This document shows, one piece after another, positions 8,075-16,138 of a stretch of DNA of 64,000 nucleotides (positions are counted from its first letter, which is position 1; each line of letters begins with the position of its first letter). This stretch comes from Psychrobacter glacincola (GTDB taxonomy: Bacteria; Pseudomonadota; Gammaproteobacteria; Pseudomonadales; Moraxellaceae): NCBI RefSeq assembly GCF_904846215.1, contig NZ_CAJGZK010000009.1, positions 1 through 64,000 on the forward strand, in the 5' to 3' direction. The notes below the pieces were generated by a model, which was not told the DNA's origin, did not search any database, and was given only the letters and a program-made list of their open reading frames with translations. Position numbers and translations under genes: made by a program.

Positions 8075-9769
8075 CTAAACTAAAGCTATTTGTTCATCTA
8101 AGTATTTCTTAAACTGAGACTGTATCAACTTTCTTGCTTCCGTAACGTTTTTGTTAGAAAGAGGCTGGTAACTTTGTATAGATTTTTCTAAGAAGTTAAT
8201 TAGCTTGATGATGTCCATTTCAAGTTTGGTACTCAAGTACATCATATAAAAAAGTTTTTGATCACTCGCTATAAAATTAGTTTTTTCATACTCTTTTTTA
8301 GTTTGAAAGTACTCTTCAATATATGTTGGAGAGTCTTCTATATTAAACCAGTCGCTTACGAACAAAGTGTCATAGTATTTATTGAAGATTTCTTTTTTCT
8401 GATTAGTAGCTTTATCTGGCATACCATAAACAGAAATAAGTATTTGTCCAAATTTTTCCATACTTATCTTGTGCTTGTAATTTTTATTATCATCAAGACC
8501 AGTATCTCCAGTTTTACGAGCATATACAATATCATGCTCATTTAGAAACTGTTCAATAGATAGCTGTTCGCTTCTAAGAGACTTCAAATCAACATTTGCA
8601 ATTGAATTTTGACTATTAGTATATTCAGCAATCTTATTGTTCAGCTCAGAGTTCTTTGATGTATTGAAAACTCTTACCAGAACTTCACTATTAGAAAGGT
8701 AATCCTCAAGATAGTTTGGATCACTGGCATTAAAAGAATGTATGGTTCTTAGGGATTGACCACCATTTAGAACTTGTATAGAGTTTAAACTAATTTTTAC
8801 TTTCTTATTAGCATTTACAGACTCTGCTTTAATGTCGTTTGCTGTTAAGGTAAGACCGTTATTAAACATGAAAAACTTAGAGGGATCTTCTTTCAGACTG
8901 TCGTAAATATTTTGATTATATTTGGACTTGAGAACTAATCCTCTGACATTGTCGAATAATACGGAAATATCTATTTTCACTTTACTAAGGGGAGTTAAGT
9001 CCTCAATTGAATAACTTGCTCTAAGATTGTGATCGTCACAGGTAATTCTCACAATCTCTGATAAAGGTAATCTCAAAATATATGATTTTGAAGAAGAAAT
9101 TGAGCTTTCTGAAAAAGACATGATTGCGTCATTGTCAACAATAAGTTCTGCATGAACTGGCTTAGGACGTAAGGTAACGAATTGACTTATTTCCTCTAAA
9201 CCTATTGGAACTATTTCTAGACCATAAGATTGTTCAAATAGTGTCAAATGAGCATCTTTATTTTTAATTTCAATTTCTTCATTACTAACAACGTAAAGAG
9301 TAATCTTATACTCATCATTACTTGTAAGTTTTTTTAAAATATCCTCTGCTCCTATTTTTATCTTACCTTTAAGACTAGAAGTATTCTCAGTTGTAAGTGC
9401 GTTGATGAACTTAGAAGAGAGTATAGTGCTATTTACACTTTGTTTTCCTACTTTAAAGCTTTCTCTATATTTAAAATTAAATAGTTGAATATGTTTTTCA
9501 TCTTCATTGATATAGATAGCATCTAGGCCAAAGTCATCAAAGTTATTGTTAAAAATAAGTTTGTTGAACTCAGTATCTGTAACAATGTCAGTGACATCAA
9601 ACACATCACTCACACCCGTGATATGTTCAATAATAAAAAGGTAAAATCCTAGTCTTTCGATTTGAGTTAAGTCTAGGGCATCAGTGTTTATATTCATTAC
9701 TTCGGTAAGAAGTTTGAAAGATTTCGCGCTTTTTCTTTTAATAACTTTAAAGTCATTTAAATTAGCCAT
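8075..9769 (-). CDS. AIPR family abortive-infection phage-resistance protein
   Basis: Matches the AIPR (abortive infection phage resistance) family by two hallmark motifs: FFMFNNGLTLTA (residues 299-310) and IQVLNGGQSLRTI (331-343), preceded by the LFDNVRG element near 271. The N-terminal third looks like a PD-(D/E)xK nuclease fold: FGLDAIYI with Asp83, then LFNFKYRE with Lys100. Asn98 sits where Glu/Gln is normal in that motif, so catalysis is uncertain. Members are linked to phage defence, sometimes alone and sometimes beside restriction genes; no such partner is seen here. Base composition is distinctly more AT-rich than nrdA and nrdB on either side, suggesting acquisition. ATG at 9769 is preferred over a TTG one codon upstream. 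Confidence 0.82.
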   Translation of the reverse strand: MANLNDFKVIKRKSAKSFKLLTEVMNINTDALDLTQIERLGFYLFIIEHITGVSDVFDVTDIVTDTEFNKLIFNNNFDDFGLDAIYINEDEKHIQLFNFKYRESFKVGKQSVNSTILSSKFINALTTENTSSLKGKIKIGAEDILKKLTSNDEYKITLYVVSNEEIEIKNKDAHLTLFEQSYGLEIVPIGLEEISQFVTLRPKPVHAELIVDNDAIMSFSESSISSSKSYILRLPLSEIVRITCDDHNLRASYSIEDLTPLSKVKIDISVLFDNVRGLVLKSKYNQNIYDSLKEDPSKFFMFNNGLTLTANDIKAESVNANKKVKISLNSIQVLNGGQSLRTIHSFNASDPNYLEDYLSNSEVLVRVFNTSKNSELNNKIAEYTNSQNSIANVDLKSLRSEQLSIEQFLNEHDIVYARKTGDTGLDDNKNYKHKISMEKFGQILISVYGMPDKATNQKKEIFNKYYDTLFVSDWFNIEDSPTYIEEYFQTKKEYEKTNFIASDQKLFYMMYLSTKLEMDIIKLINFLEKSIQSYQPLSNKNVTEARKLIQSQFKKYLDEQIALV

Positions 9770-9994
9770 CAAAAATTTCCCTATTTATTATATAACTTAT
9801 TATTGTAAATTTTTAATACTGAAATTATTTTTTATTTGATTCTTATACGTGTTTTTATTACATTATCTGTAGGAAAATCAGAAAAAATTATGAAATTTAA
9901 TAAATCAGAGCAAGACTAACAAACAGCGAGCTTAACCCGAAAGCCAAACCCGCTATCTATCAGAAATTCTATTTGAAGAATCTCTCCTGCAAAC
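9770..9994. promoter_or_regulatory. AT-rich upstream region of the AIPR gene
   Basis: About 225 bp between the nrdA 3' end and the AIPR start. The half next to AIPR is very AT-rich and presumably holds its promoter; no clear terminator for nrdA was seen, so read-through from nrdA is possible. Confidence 0.35.
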
Positions 9995-12271
9995 TTAAAT
10001 CTTACATGCACCGCCAGCACAATCATCTTCCATATCCGCTTGCGCATCGTTCGCACCATCGCGAGTGTTATGGTAGTACAACGTCTTCACGCCCAGCTTA
10101 TACGCGTTTAGCAAATCTTTTAGCAATATTTTCATCGGTACACGGCCACCTTCATAACGAACCGGATCGTAGTTGGTATTGGCAGAGATACTTTGATCGA
10201 CGAACTTCTGCATGATAGCGACCAGCTTGATATAGCCATCATTGTTCGGCATTTGCCATAGTAGCTCGTACTGATCTTTTAGGGTAGCAATCTCAGGCAC
10301 GACTTGCTTGAGGATGCCATCTTTTGACGCTTTGATAGACACCAGACCACGTGGCGGCTCGATACCGTTGGTCGCATTGGCGATCTGACTAGAGGTCTCA
10401 GACGGCATCAAGGCGGTTAGGGTAGAGTTGCGCAGACCGTGAGTGGTGATTTCAGTACGCAGCGTTTCCCAATCGAGATGTAGCGGCTCTTGGCAGATTT
10501 GATCCAAGTCTTTTTTGTACGTATCAATCGGCAAGATACCTTGCGAGTAGGTCGTTTCATTAAAGGCAGGACATGCACCTTGCTCTTTTGCCAATTTGTT
10601 TGAGGCTTTCAAGAGATAGAATTGCAACGCTTCAAAAGTTTGATGGGTCAGACCATGCGCGCTACCGTCTGAATAACGCACGCCATTTTTCGCTAAGTAA
10701 TACGCATAGTTAATGACACCAACGCCTAACGTACGGCGGCGCATGCTGCCATTTTGCGCGGCTTTGACCGGATAGTCTTGATAGTCGAGTAGGGCGTCAA
10801 GCGCACGGACGATAAGTTCTGCTGGCTCTTCGATATCACTGACGTGCTCAACCTTACCCAAGTTAACCGCTGATAGTGTACAAAGGGCGATTTCGCCTTC
10901 TTCGTCATTGATGTTATCTAATGGCTTAGTCGGTAGGGCGATTTCCATACATAGGTTTGACTGGCGAATCGGCGCAACCGTTGGGTCAAACGGGCTATGC
11001 GTATTGCAATGGTCGACGTTTTGGATATAGATACGACCAGTGCTGGCGCGCTCTTGCATCATCAAGCTAAACAAGTCTGCCGCTGGGATTTGACGACTAC
11101 GAATGCTTGGGTCATTCTCGTACTTGGTATATAGCTCTTCGAATTTGTCTTGATCTTCAAAGAACGCATCATACAAGCCAGGGGTATCACCCGGTGAAAA
11201 TAGCGAGATGTCTTGACCTTTAATCAAACGGGTATACATGGTTTTATTTAACTGTACGCCATAGTCCATATGACGGACACGGTTGTCTTCGACGCCGCGG
11301 TTGTTTTTGAGTACCAATAACGACTCAACTTCTAAATGCCATAATGGGTAGAATAGAGTAGCTGCACCGCCACGTACGCCGCCTTGTGAGCAACATTTAA
11401 CTGCTGTTTGGAATAGTTTGTAGAATGGGATACAACCAGTATGCTGGGCTTCGCCGCCACGGATAGGGCTACCAAGGGCGCGGATACGACCCGCGTTGAT
11501 GCCGATACCGGCACGCTGAGAGACATAGCGTACGATGGCGCTGGTGGTCGCGTTGATTGAATCTAGGCTATCGCCACATTCAATCAATACACACGAGCTG
11601 AACTGGCGTGATGGAGTGCGCACACCAGACATAATTGGCGTTGGTAGTGAGATTTTGAACTCTGAAGTCGCATCATAGAAACGCTTAACATAGTTCATAC
11701 GCTCTGACTTTTCGTAACGGCTAAACAAGCACATCCCAACTAACATATACAAGAATTGTGGGCTTTCAAAAACGGTCTTAGAGACGCGATCTTGTACGAG
11801 GTATTTACCTGCCATTTGCTCGACAGCCGCATAAGCCAAATTCATATCGCGCCAGTGGTCAAGATACTCTTCTAATTCATCAAATTCAGCACGGCTATAA
11901 TCGGCTAGGATATGCTGATCGTATTTACCAGCGTCTGTCAGTTTTTTGACATGATCATAAAGGGGCGGCGGGGTAAATTTATTGTAAGCAATCTTACGCA
12001 GATGGAAGATAGCCAAGCGCGCCGCTAAATACTGATAGTCGGGCGTATCTTCAGAGATAAGATCAGCGGCTGACTTGATGATGGTCTCGTGAATATCACG
12101 GGTTTTGATACCTTCATAAAACTGAATGTGTGATTTTAGCTCCACTTGTGACACCGACACATTATCTAAACCGTGAGCTGCCCACTCGATAACCTTGTGG
12201 ATTTTATCTAAATCAATTGGCTCTAAACGTCCATCACGTTTGGTTACTTGGATTTTATCGATATGTGTCAT
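9995..12271 (-). CDS. nrdA: Ribonucleoside-diphosphate reductase 1 subunit alpha (class Ia)
   Basis: Large R1 subunit that reduces NDPs to dNDPs using the radical from NrdB. An N-terminal ATP-cone domain (residues about 8-95) gives overall allosteric control by ATP/dATP. The catalytic barrel contains the family motif NLCMEIALP with the active-site Asn, Cys and Glu. The C-terminus ends DCAGGACKI, the mobile cysteine pair that re-reduces the active site. Length 758 is standard. Start ATG has GAGG 6 nt upstream. Two tandem NrdR-type boxes lie about 175-220 bp upstream. The beta subunit gene lies 3 kb downstream instead of adjacent. Confidence 0.97.
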   Translation of the reverse strand: MTHIDKIQVTKRDGRLEPIDLDKIHKVIEWAAHGLDNVSVSQVELKSHIQFYEGIKTRDIHETIIKSAADLISEDTPDYQYLAARLAIFHLRKIAYNKFTPPPLYDHVKKLTDAGKYDQHILADYSRAEFDELEEYLDHWRDMNLAYAAVEQMAGKYLVQDRVSKTVFESPQFLYMLVGMCLFSRYEKSERMNYVKRFYDATSEFKISLPTPIMSGVRTPSRQFSSCVLIECGDSLDSINATTSAIVRYVSQRAGIGINAGRIRALGSPIRGGEAQHTGCIPFYKLFQTAVKCCSQGGVRGGAATLFYPLWHLEVESLLVLKNNRGVEDNRVRHMDYGVQLNKTMYTRLIKGQDISLFSPGDTPGLYDAFFEDQDKFEELYTKYENDPSIRSRQIPAADLFSLMMQERASTGRIYIQNVDHCNTHSPFDPTVAPIRQSNLCMEIALPTKPLDNINDEEGEIALCTLSAVNLGKVEHVSDIEEPAELIVRALDALLDYQDYPVKAAQNGSMRRRTLGVGVINYAYYLAKNGVRYSDGSAHGLTHQTFEALQFYLLKASNKLAKEQGACPAFNETTYSQGILPIDTYKKDLDQICQEPLHLDWETLRTEITTHGLRNSTLTALMPSETSSQIANATNGIEPPRGLVSIKASKDGILKQVVPEIATLKDQYELLWQMPNNDGYIKLVAIMQKFVDQSISANTNYDPVRYEGGRVPMKILLKDLLNAYKLGVKTLYYHNTRDGANDAQADMEDDCAGGACKI

Positions 12272-12444
12272 GCTGACCTCGTAAGTTGATTGCTTGGTAA
12301 TTGTTTATTTAATGACTTATTAGTGATGCTGCGCAGTGTAAAAACGCCAAGCATTTTTTATAACGCGATATATATTCTCATAAAAGAGTGTTTTTTTAAG
12401 GCAAAAGCTAGCCACGGCTCATGGTGATGGGTAAAATCACTGAG

Positions 12445-12490
12445 CACTACATATAGCGTGTTTATTAATAGATGGACACAATATAGCGGG
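12445..12490. promoter_or_regulatory. Tandem NrdR-type boxes upstream of nrdA
   Basis: CACTACATATAGCGTG at 12445-12460 and GACACAATATAGCGGG at 12475-12490 are similar to the NrdR box consensus (acaCwATATATwGtgt). They are exactly 30 bp apart, about three helical turns, the arrangement known for NrdR operators before nrd genes. The second box is the weaker match. This suggests repression of nrdA when dATP is plentiful. Confidence 0.65.
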
Positions 12491-12677
12491 AAAATTTTGA
12501 AAATACTATATTGATTTTAGAGTGAAACTATGTTGCTGAGGGCTTATGAGGTGTCTGAATTTTGGCAAAGGGCGATGGCATAAGGGTTAGACGCAAATGA
12601 GCTCAATAATAAATTTTTTGTAAAAATCTAATCACTCTTTGCTTTTTATTTTCTCGTAAATTGTTGACTAATAAAAG

Positions 12678-12817
12678 TATCATTAGTGAAAAGTAATATC
12701 GACACATTATGTACGGCTGGTATCAATTTTTCTTACTTGCTGTGGCCATGCAGACAGAGGCTGCAAAAAATTTGTACCCGCAGTACCATAGCGTTTTTAG
12801 AGTATTTTGACGATAGT
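12678..12817 (+). repeat. Dispersed palindromic element, copy 6 (subtype A)
   Basis: Tip CATTAGTGAAAAGTAATATC, stem GTACGGCTGGTATCAATTTTT, core CTTACTTGCTGT...ACAGAGGCTGC with a one-base change, return stem AATTTGTACCCGCAGTAC, and right tip TTTTGACGATAGT. It lies between the nrdA promoter region and the 3' end of ybeD. Confidence 0.88.
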
Positions 12818-12859
12818 CATGACAATAAGAATGCGGGCGCAGATTGTACATCAAACCAT

Positions 12860-12889
12860 AAAAAATCGCCACCCATGTGAGTGACGATT
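12860..12889 (-). terminator. Rho-independent terminator of ybeD
   Basis: On the minus strand the stem AATCGTCAC / GTGGCGATT has one G-T pair, a short loop, and is followed by a T6 run. A second hairpin without T-run (GGCAGT / ACTGCC core, 12931-12965) lies right after the ybeD stop. Confidence 0.75.
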
Positions 12890-12969
12890 GTCATTATCTT
12901 AAGTGAGTTTACGCTCATGATAGTAGGGTTTGATAGATGGCAGTAAGAGACTGCCAATCCTATCATAAG

Positions 12970-13329
12970 TTACATCACAATGCGTACGGTCTTAGCCGCA
13001 TCAAGAGACGCATATAGGGTATTGACTTGCTCAGCGGTCGTTAAGTATAAGTTCACCCGTATAGAATGAAAGCGTCCTGTCTTTGACGGCTTGACTTGCA
13101 TAGACGCTAAGTCAAAATCAGGAAACTGGCTGCCTAAAATGAGTTTGACTTCATTCAACAAAGTCTCATGCTCACCTTCATTACCGATGATACTCATCGG
13201 GTAATTCATCGGAAAATCCCACAACTCAGGATTTTGAATGTCGGTCTTTTTGCCTTTGATTTTATCATTGCCTAACGATATTTGAGAGACGTTGACATCT
13301 TTTTTAGGATCTTGTTGATTATCGCTCAT
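12970..13329 (-). CDS. ybeD: YbeD-like DUF493 family protein
   Basis: Belongs to the YbeD/DUF493 family of small ferredoxin-fold proteins of unknown biochemical role; in E. coli ybeD sits beside lipoyl-transfer genes. The family signature is clear: ELWDFPMNYPMSIIG near residues 35-50 and SKTGRFHSIRVNLYL near 82-97. The first 34 residues are a charged extension not seen in E. coli YbeD. The ATG at 13329 has AAGGA upstream. No lip genes are nearby; the neighbours are rpoD and the nrdA promoter region. Confidence 0.85.
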   Translation of the reverse strand: MSDNQQDPKKDVNVSQISLGNDKIKGKKTDIQNPELWDFPMNYPMSIIGNEGEHETLLNEVKLILGSQFPDFDLASMQVKPSKTGRFHSIRVNLYLTTAEQVNTLYASLDAAKTVRIVM

Positions 13330-13420
13330 GGGTGAGTCCTTAATGCTATTTTATAATGGGTCTTAGGTCTTAGGTCTTAAGCTTGGCTGATATTTTAACA
13401 AACGACCGTCAATTAACCAC

Positions 13421-13447
13421 AAAAAAGCTGAGACGCGCTCAGCTTTT
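13421..13447. terminator. Terminator downstream of rpoD
   Basis: AAAAAAGCTGAG and CTCAGCTTTT pair around the short loop ACGCG, with an A-run on one side and a T-run on the other. It can act in both directions; the relevant gene is rpoD on the minus strand. Confidence 0.8.
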
Positions 13448-13513
13448 GGGCTATATATTCTGCGATAGCTAAAGACGGTATGCTAAAAATCTACTGTCTT
13501 TATAAGGGGCTTA

Positions 13514-15460
13514 TCAGTCATTTTCAAGGAAAGAGCGCAGATGCTCAGAGCGTGACGGATGGCGCAGTTTACGCAAAGCCTTTGCCTCAATCTGACGAAT
13601 ACGCTCACGCGTCACATCAAACTGCTTACCGACTTCTTCCAAGGTATGGTCGGTTGGCATATCGATACCAAAACGCATTTTAAGCACGCGTGCTTCACGC
13701 TCAGTCAAGTTACCTAGTACATCACGTGTCGCTTCACGTAGACCCGCAGCCGTTGCATCATCAACAGGGCTTGATATCGTACCATCTTCGATGAAATCCC
13801 CTAGGTGCGAGTCTTCATCATCACCGATTGGCGTCTCCATTGAGATAGGCTCTTTGGCGATTTTTAGCACTTTACGGACTTTGGCTTCGTCCATCTCTAA
13901 GCGTTCGCCCAGTTCTTCAGGCGTTGGCTCGCGTCCCATTTCTTGCAATAATTGACGAGAGACACGGTTGATTTTATTAATCGTCTCAATCATATGCACC
14001 GGGATACGGATGGTACGTGCTTGGTCAGCGATAGAGCGAGTGATTGCCTGACGAATCCACCAAGTCGCATAAGTTGAGAACTTATAACCACGGCGATATT
14101 CAAACTTATCGACCGCTTTCATCAGACCAATATTACCTTCTTGAATCAAATCCAAGAACTGTAGACCGCGGTTGGTGTATTTTTTGGCAATAGAGATAAC
14201 GAGACGTAAGTTCGCTTCGACCATCTCTTTTTTGGCACGGCGGGCTTTGGCTTCACCAATAGCCATACGTCGCGCCACGTCTTTCATATCGTGAATTTCC
14301 ATCTCGAGCTTATGCTCGTAATCACGGATAGCACGTTGCAAAATTATCACATCGTCGGTGACTTTCTCTAAGGTCGCAGCAAAAGCTGGCTTGCCTTTGA
14401 TACGCTCAACCAACCAATCAACGTTGGTTTCATTACTTGGGAAAGTCTTACGGAACTCATCACGCGGCATACGACCACGGCGAATCACCAAACGCATGAT
14501 TTGACGCTCTTGCTTACGCACATCATCATAGACATCATGCATGATGGCCATGACTTGGTCTGACAAGCGATTGTTAAGCTTGAGCATCATAAAGCGGCTA
14601 GCGAGCTGCTCATAGGCTTCATTGGCTTGAGCACTACCACGACCATAATCGAGCAATGCTTGCTTGGCTTTAATAAATAGATGCTCAATCTCTTCTAGAC
14701 GCAGGCGCACTTCTTCTGGATCGATACCGCTGGTTTCTTCTTCAGCGTCCTCTTCCACGTCGTCGTCGTCCTCATCGTCATCATCAAGCCCAGATTTTGC
14801 ATTGGCTTTTGGTTTGATAACCGGTGGGTTTTCTTTTTCTTCTTTGATGCGCTCGCGCTCTTCTTTCGCCGCTTCTTTGGCTTCTTGAGCCGCGATTTTG
14901 TCTGCTTCGGTTTCAGGATCTAAGAAACCTGTGATGACGTCAGACAGTTTTTTCTCGCCATCTTGAACTTTTTGGTACTCGTCAAGGACGAACTGTACCG
15001 TACCTGGCCAGTACGACATGGCGTGCTGTACGTCACGGATACCTTCTTCGATCCGCTTGGCAATGGCAATCTCGCCTTCGCGCGTTAATAGATCAACCGT
15101 ACCCATCTCACGCATATACATACGCACAGGATCCGTGGTGCGACCAGGTTCGGTCTCAACAGACGCTAGTACCGCCGCTGCCTCATCCGCTGCCATGTCA
15201 TCATCACTTGAATCGTCGTTCATCAAGATGTCATCGGCGTCGGGCGCAGATTCAAAGATTTTGATGCCAACGTCGGTCAGCATTTGCACAATATCTTCGA
15301 TCTGATCGCTTTCGGTAATAGAGTCGGGCAGTTGGTCATTCACCTCAGCATAGGTTAAATACCCTTGCTCTTTACCCATTTGGATTAAGGTGGCCAGTTG
15401 AGATGTGGACTTAGAAACTGACTTATCGTTCATAAATACTCGCTTACTTGCATCGGACAT
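13514..15460 (-). CDS. rpoD: Primary sigma factor RpoD (sigma 70)
   Basis: Housekeeping sigma subunit of RNA polymerase. Features in order: region 1.1 at the N-terminus, region 1.2 with [11 protein letters not shown] (about 116-126), a strongly acidic non-conserved stretch (about 218-250), regions 2.1-2.4 including [20 protein letters not shown] and [15 protein letters not shown], region 3, and region 4 with the helix-turn-helix [20 protein letters not shown]. Length 648 is normal for gammaproteobacteria. The ATG at 15460 lacks an obvious ribosome binding site; the Met at codon 10 (15433) is an alternative. dnaG lies upstream on the same strand, but 678 bp including a palindromic repeat separate them, so rpoD probably has its own promoter. 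Confidence 0.97.
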   Translation of the reverse strand: MSDASKRVFMNDKSVSKSTSQLATLIQMGKEQGYLTYAEVNDQLPDSITESDQIEDIVQMLTDVGIKIFESAPDADDILMNDDSSDDDMAADEAAAVLASVETEPGRTTDPVRMYMREMGTVDLLTREGEIAIAKRIEEGIRDVQHAMSYWPGTVQFVLDEYQKVQDGEKKLSDVITGFLDPETEADKIAAQEAKEAAKEERERIKEEKENPPVIKPKANAKSGLDDDDEDDDDVEEDAEEETSGIDPEEVRLRLEEIEHLFIKAKQALLDYGRGSAQANEAYEQLASRFMMLKLNNRLSDQVMAIMHDVYDDVRKQERQIMRLVIRRGRMPRDEFRKTFPSNETNVDWLVERIKGKPAFAATLEKVTDDVIILQRAIRDYEHKLEMEIHDMKDVARRMAIGEAKARRAKKEMVEANLRLVISIAKKYTNRGLQFLDLIQEGNIGLMKAVDKFEYRRGYKFSTYATWWIRQAITRSIADQARTIRIPVHMIETINKINRVSRQLLQEMGREPTPEELGERLEMDEAKVRKVLKIAKEPISMETPIGDDEDSHLGDFIEDGTISSPVDDATAAGLREATRDVLGNLTEREARVLKMRFGIDMPTDHTLEEVGKQFDVTRERIRQIEAKALRKLRHPSRSEHLRSFLEND

Positions 15461-15973
15461 TTTTATATTGTGACTGGCTATCGCTCGCTGGGTGCGTTGA
15501 TCTTATCAATCGATTGATCAAAATATGGCGTAAAGGTAGTCAATAATATCAAAAATGAGTGGATATGAATAAAGGCTCAAAATACTACAATTACAATGCT
15601 ACAAAACCGCTAAAAATTGGTAACGCTCAAAAACTTATCAAATAATATCTAAAAACAGAGGTTTTAAAATGCGATTTAACAATGACATTCAAAAATTTAT
15701 ACCTAAAACTGTGCTCAATCATACGTGCGTATCGTCATTTTGTCGTTATTCATTAAGCCATGCTATAAATAGTTAGCGACACAGTTTAACACAGACCAGT
15801 GTAATCAAGCACGAGGTAGTGATATCTACCGACTGTTTTTTACTGATTATTTACCATCAGTTAAGTGTTTGGCACTCTTTTAAGGTCGGCTTAGACAACA
15901 GGGCATAATCATTAATAGTGGGGACAATGTCGACCCTTTTAAAGGGTAGCTGTTTTATAAATAAAATCTAATG
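15461..15973. promoter_or_regulatory. Upstream region of rpoD, no gene seen
   Basis: About 510 bp without a coding frame, presumed to hold the rpoD promoters. No confident -10/-35 pair or operator is called. Confidence 0.35.
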
Positions 15974-16125
15974 ACTATAGTCCGTTCAAAATAAAAGCGA
16001 TACGATTGTAATAACGTGCTATTGGCTATAATTTTTTCTTGCTTGCTGTTCGCAGACATGACAGAGGCTGCAAAAAATTTATAGCCAATAGCACTGTATC
16101 GTTTTTAAAATGAATCAACTAGATA
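15974..16125 (+). repeat. Dispersed palindromic element, copy 7 (subtype C)
   Basis: Outer tip CTATAGTCCGTTCAAAATAA. The stem GTGCTATTGGCTATAATTTT and its return AAATTTATAGCCAATAGCAC form a near-perfect pair, with sequence different from subtype A. The core CTTGCTTGCTGT...ACAGAGGCTGC is unchanged, and the right tip is AATCAACTAGATA. It starts 13 bp beyond the dnaG stop codon. Confidence 0.92.
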
Positions 16126-16138
16126 TTAAGGTTTAGCA

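Noticed and set aside
14664..15305. Serine-rich plus-strand frames opposite rpoD
   Set aside because: Shadows of the acidic Asp/Glu codons of rpoD on the other strand; the rpoD protein is complete and conserved.
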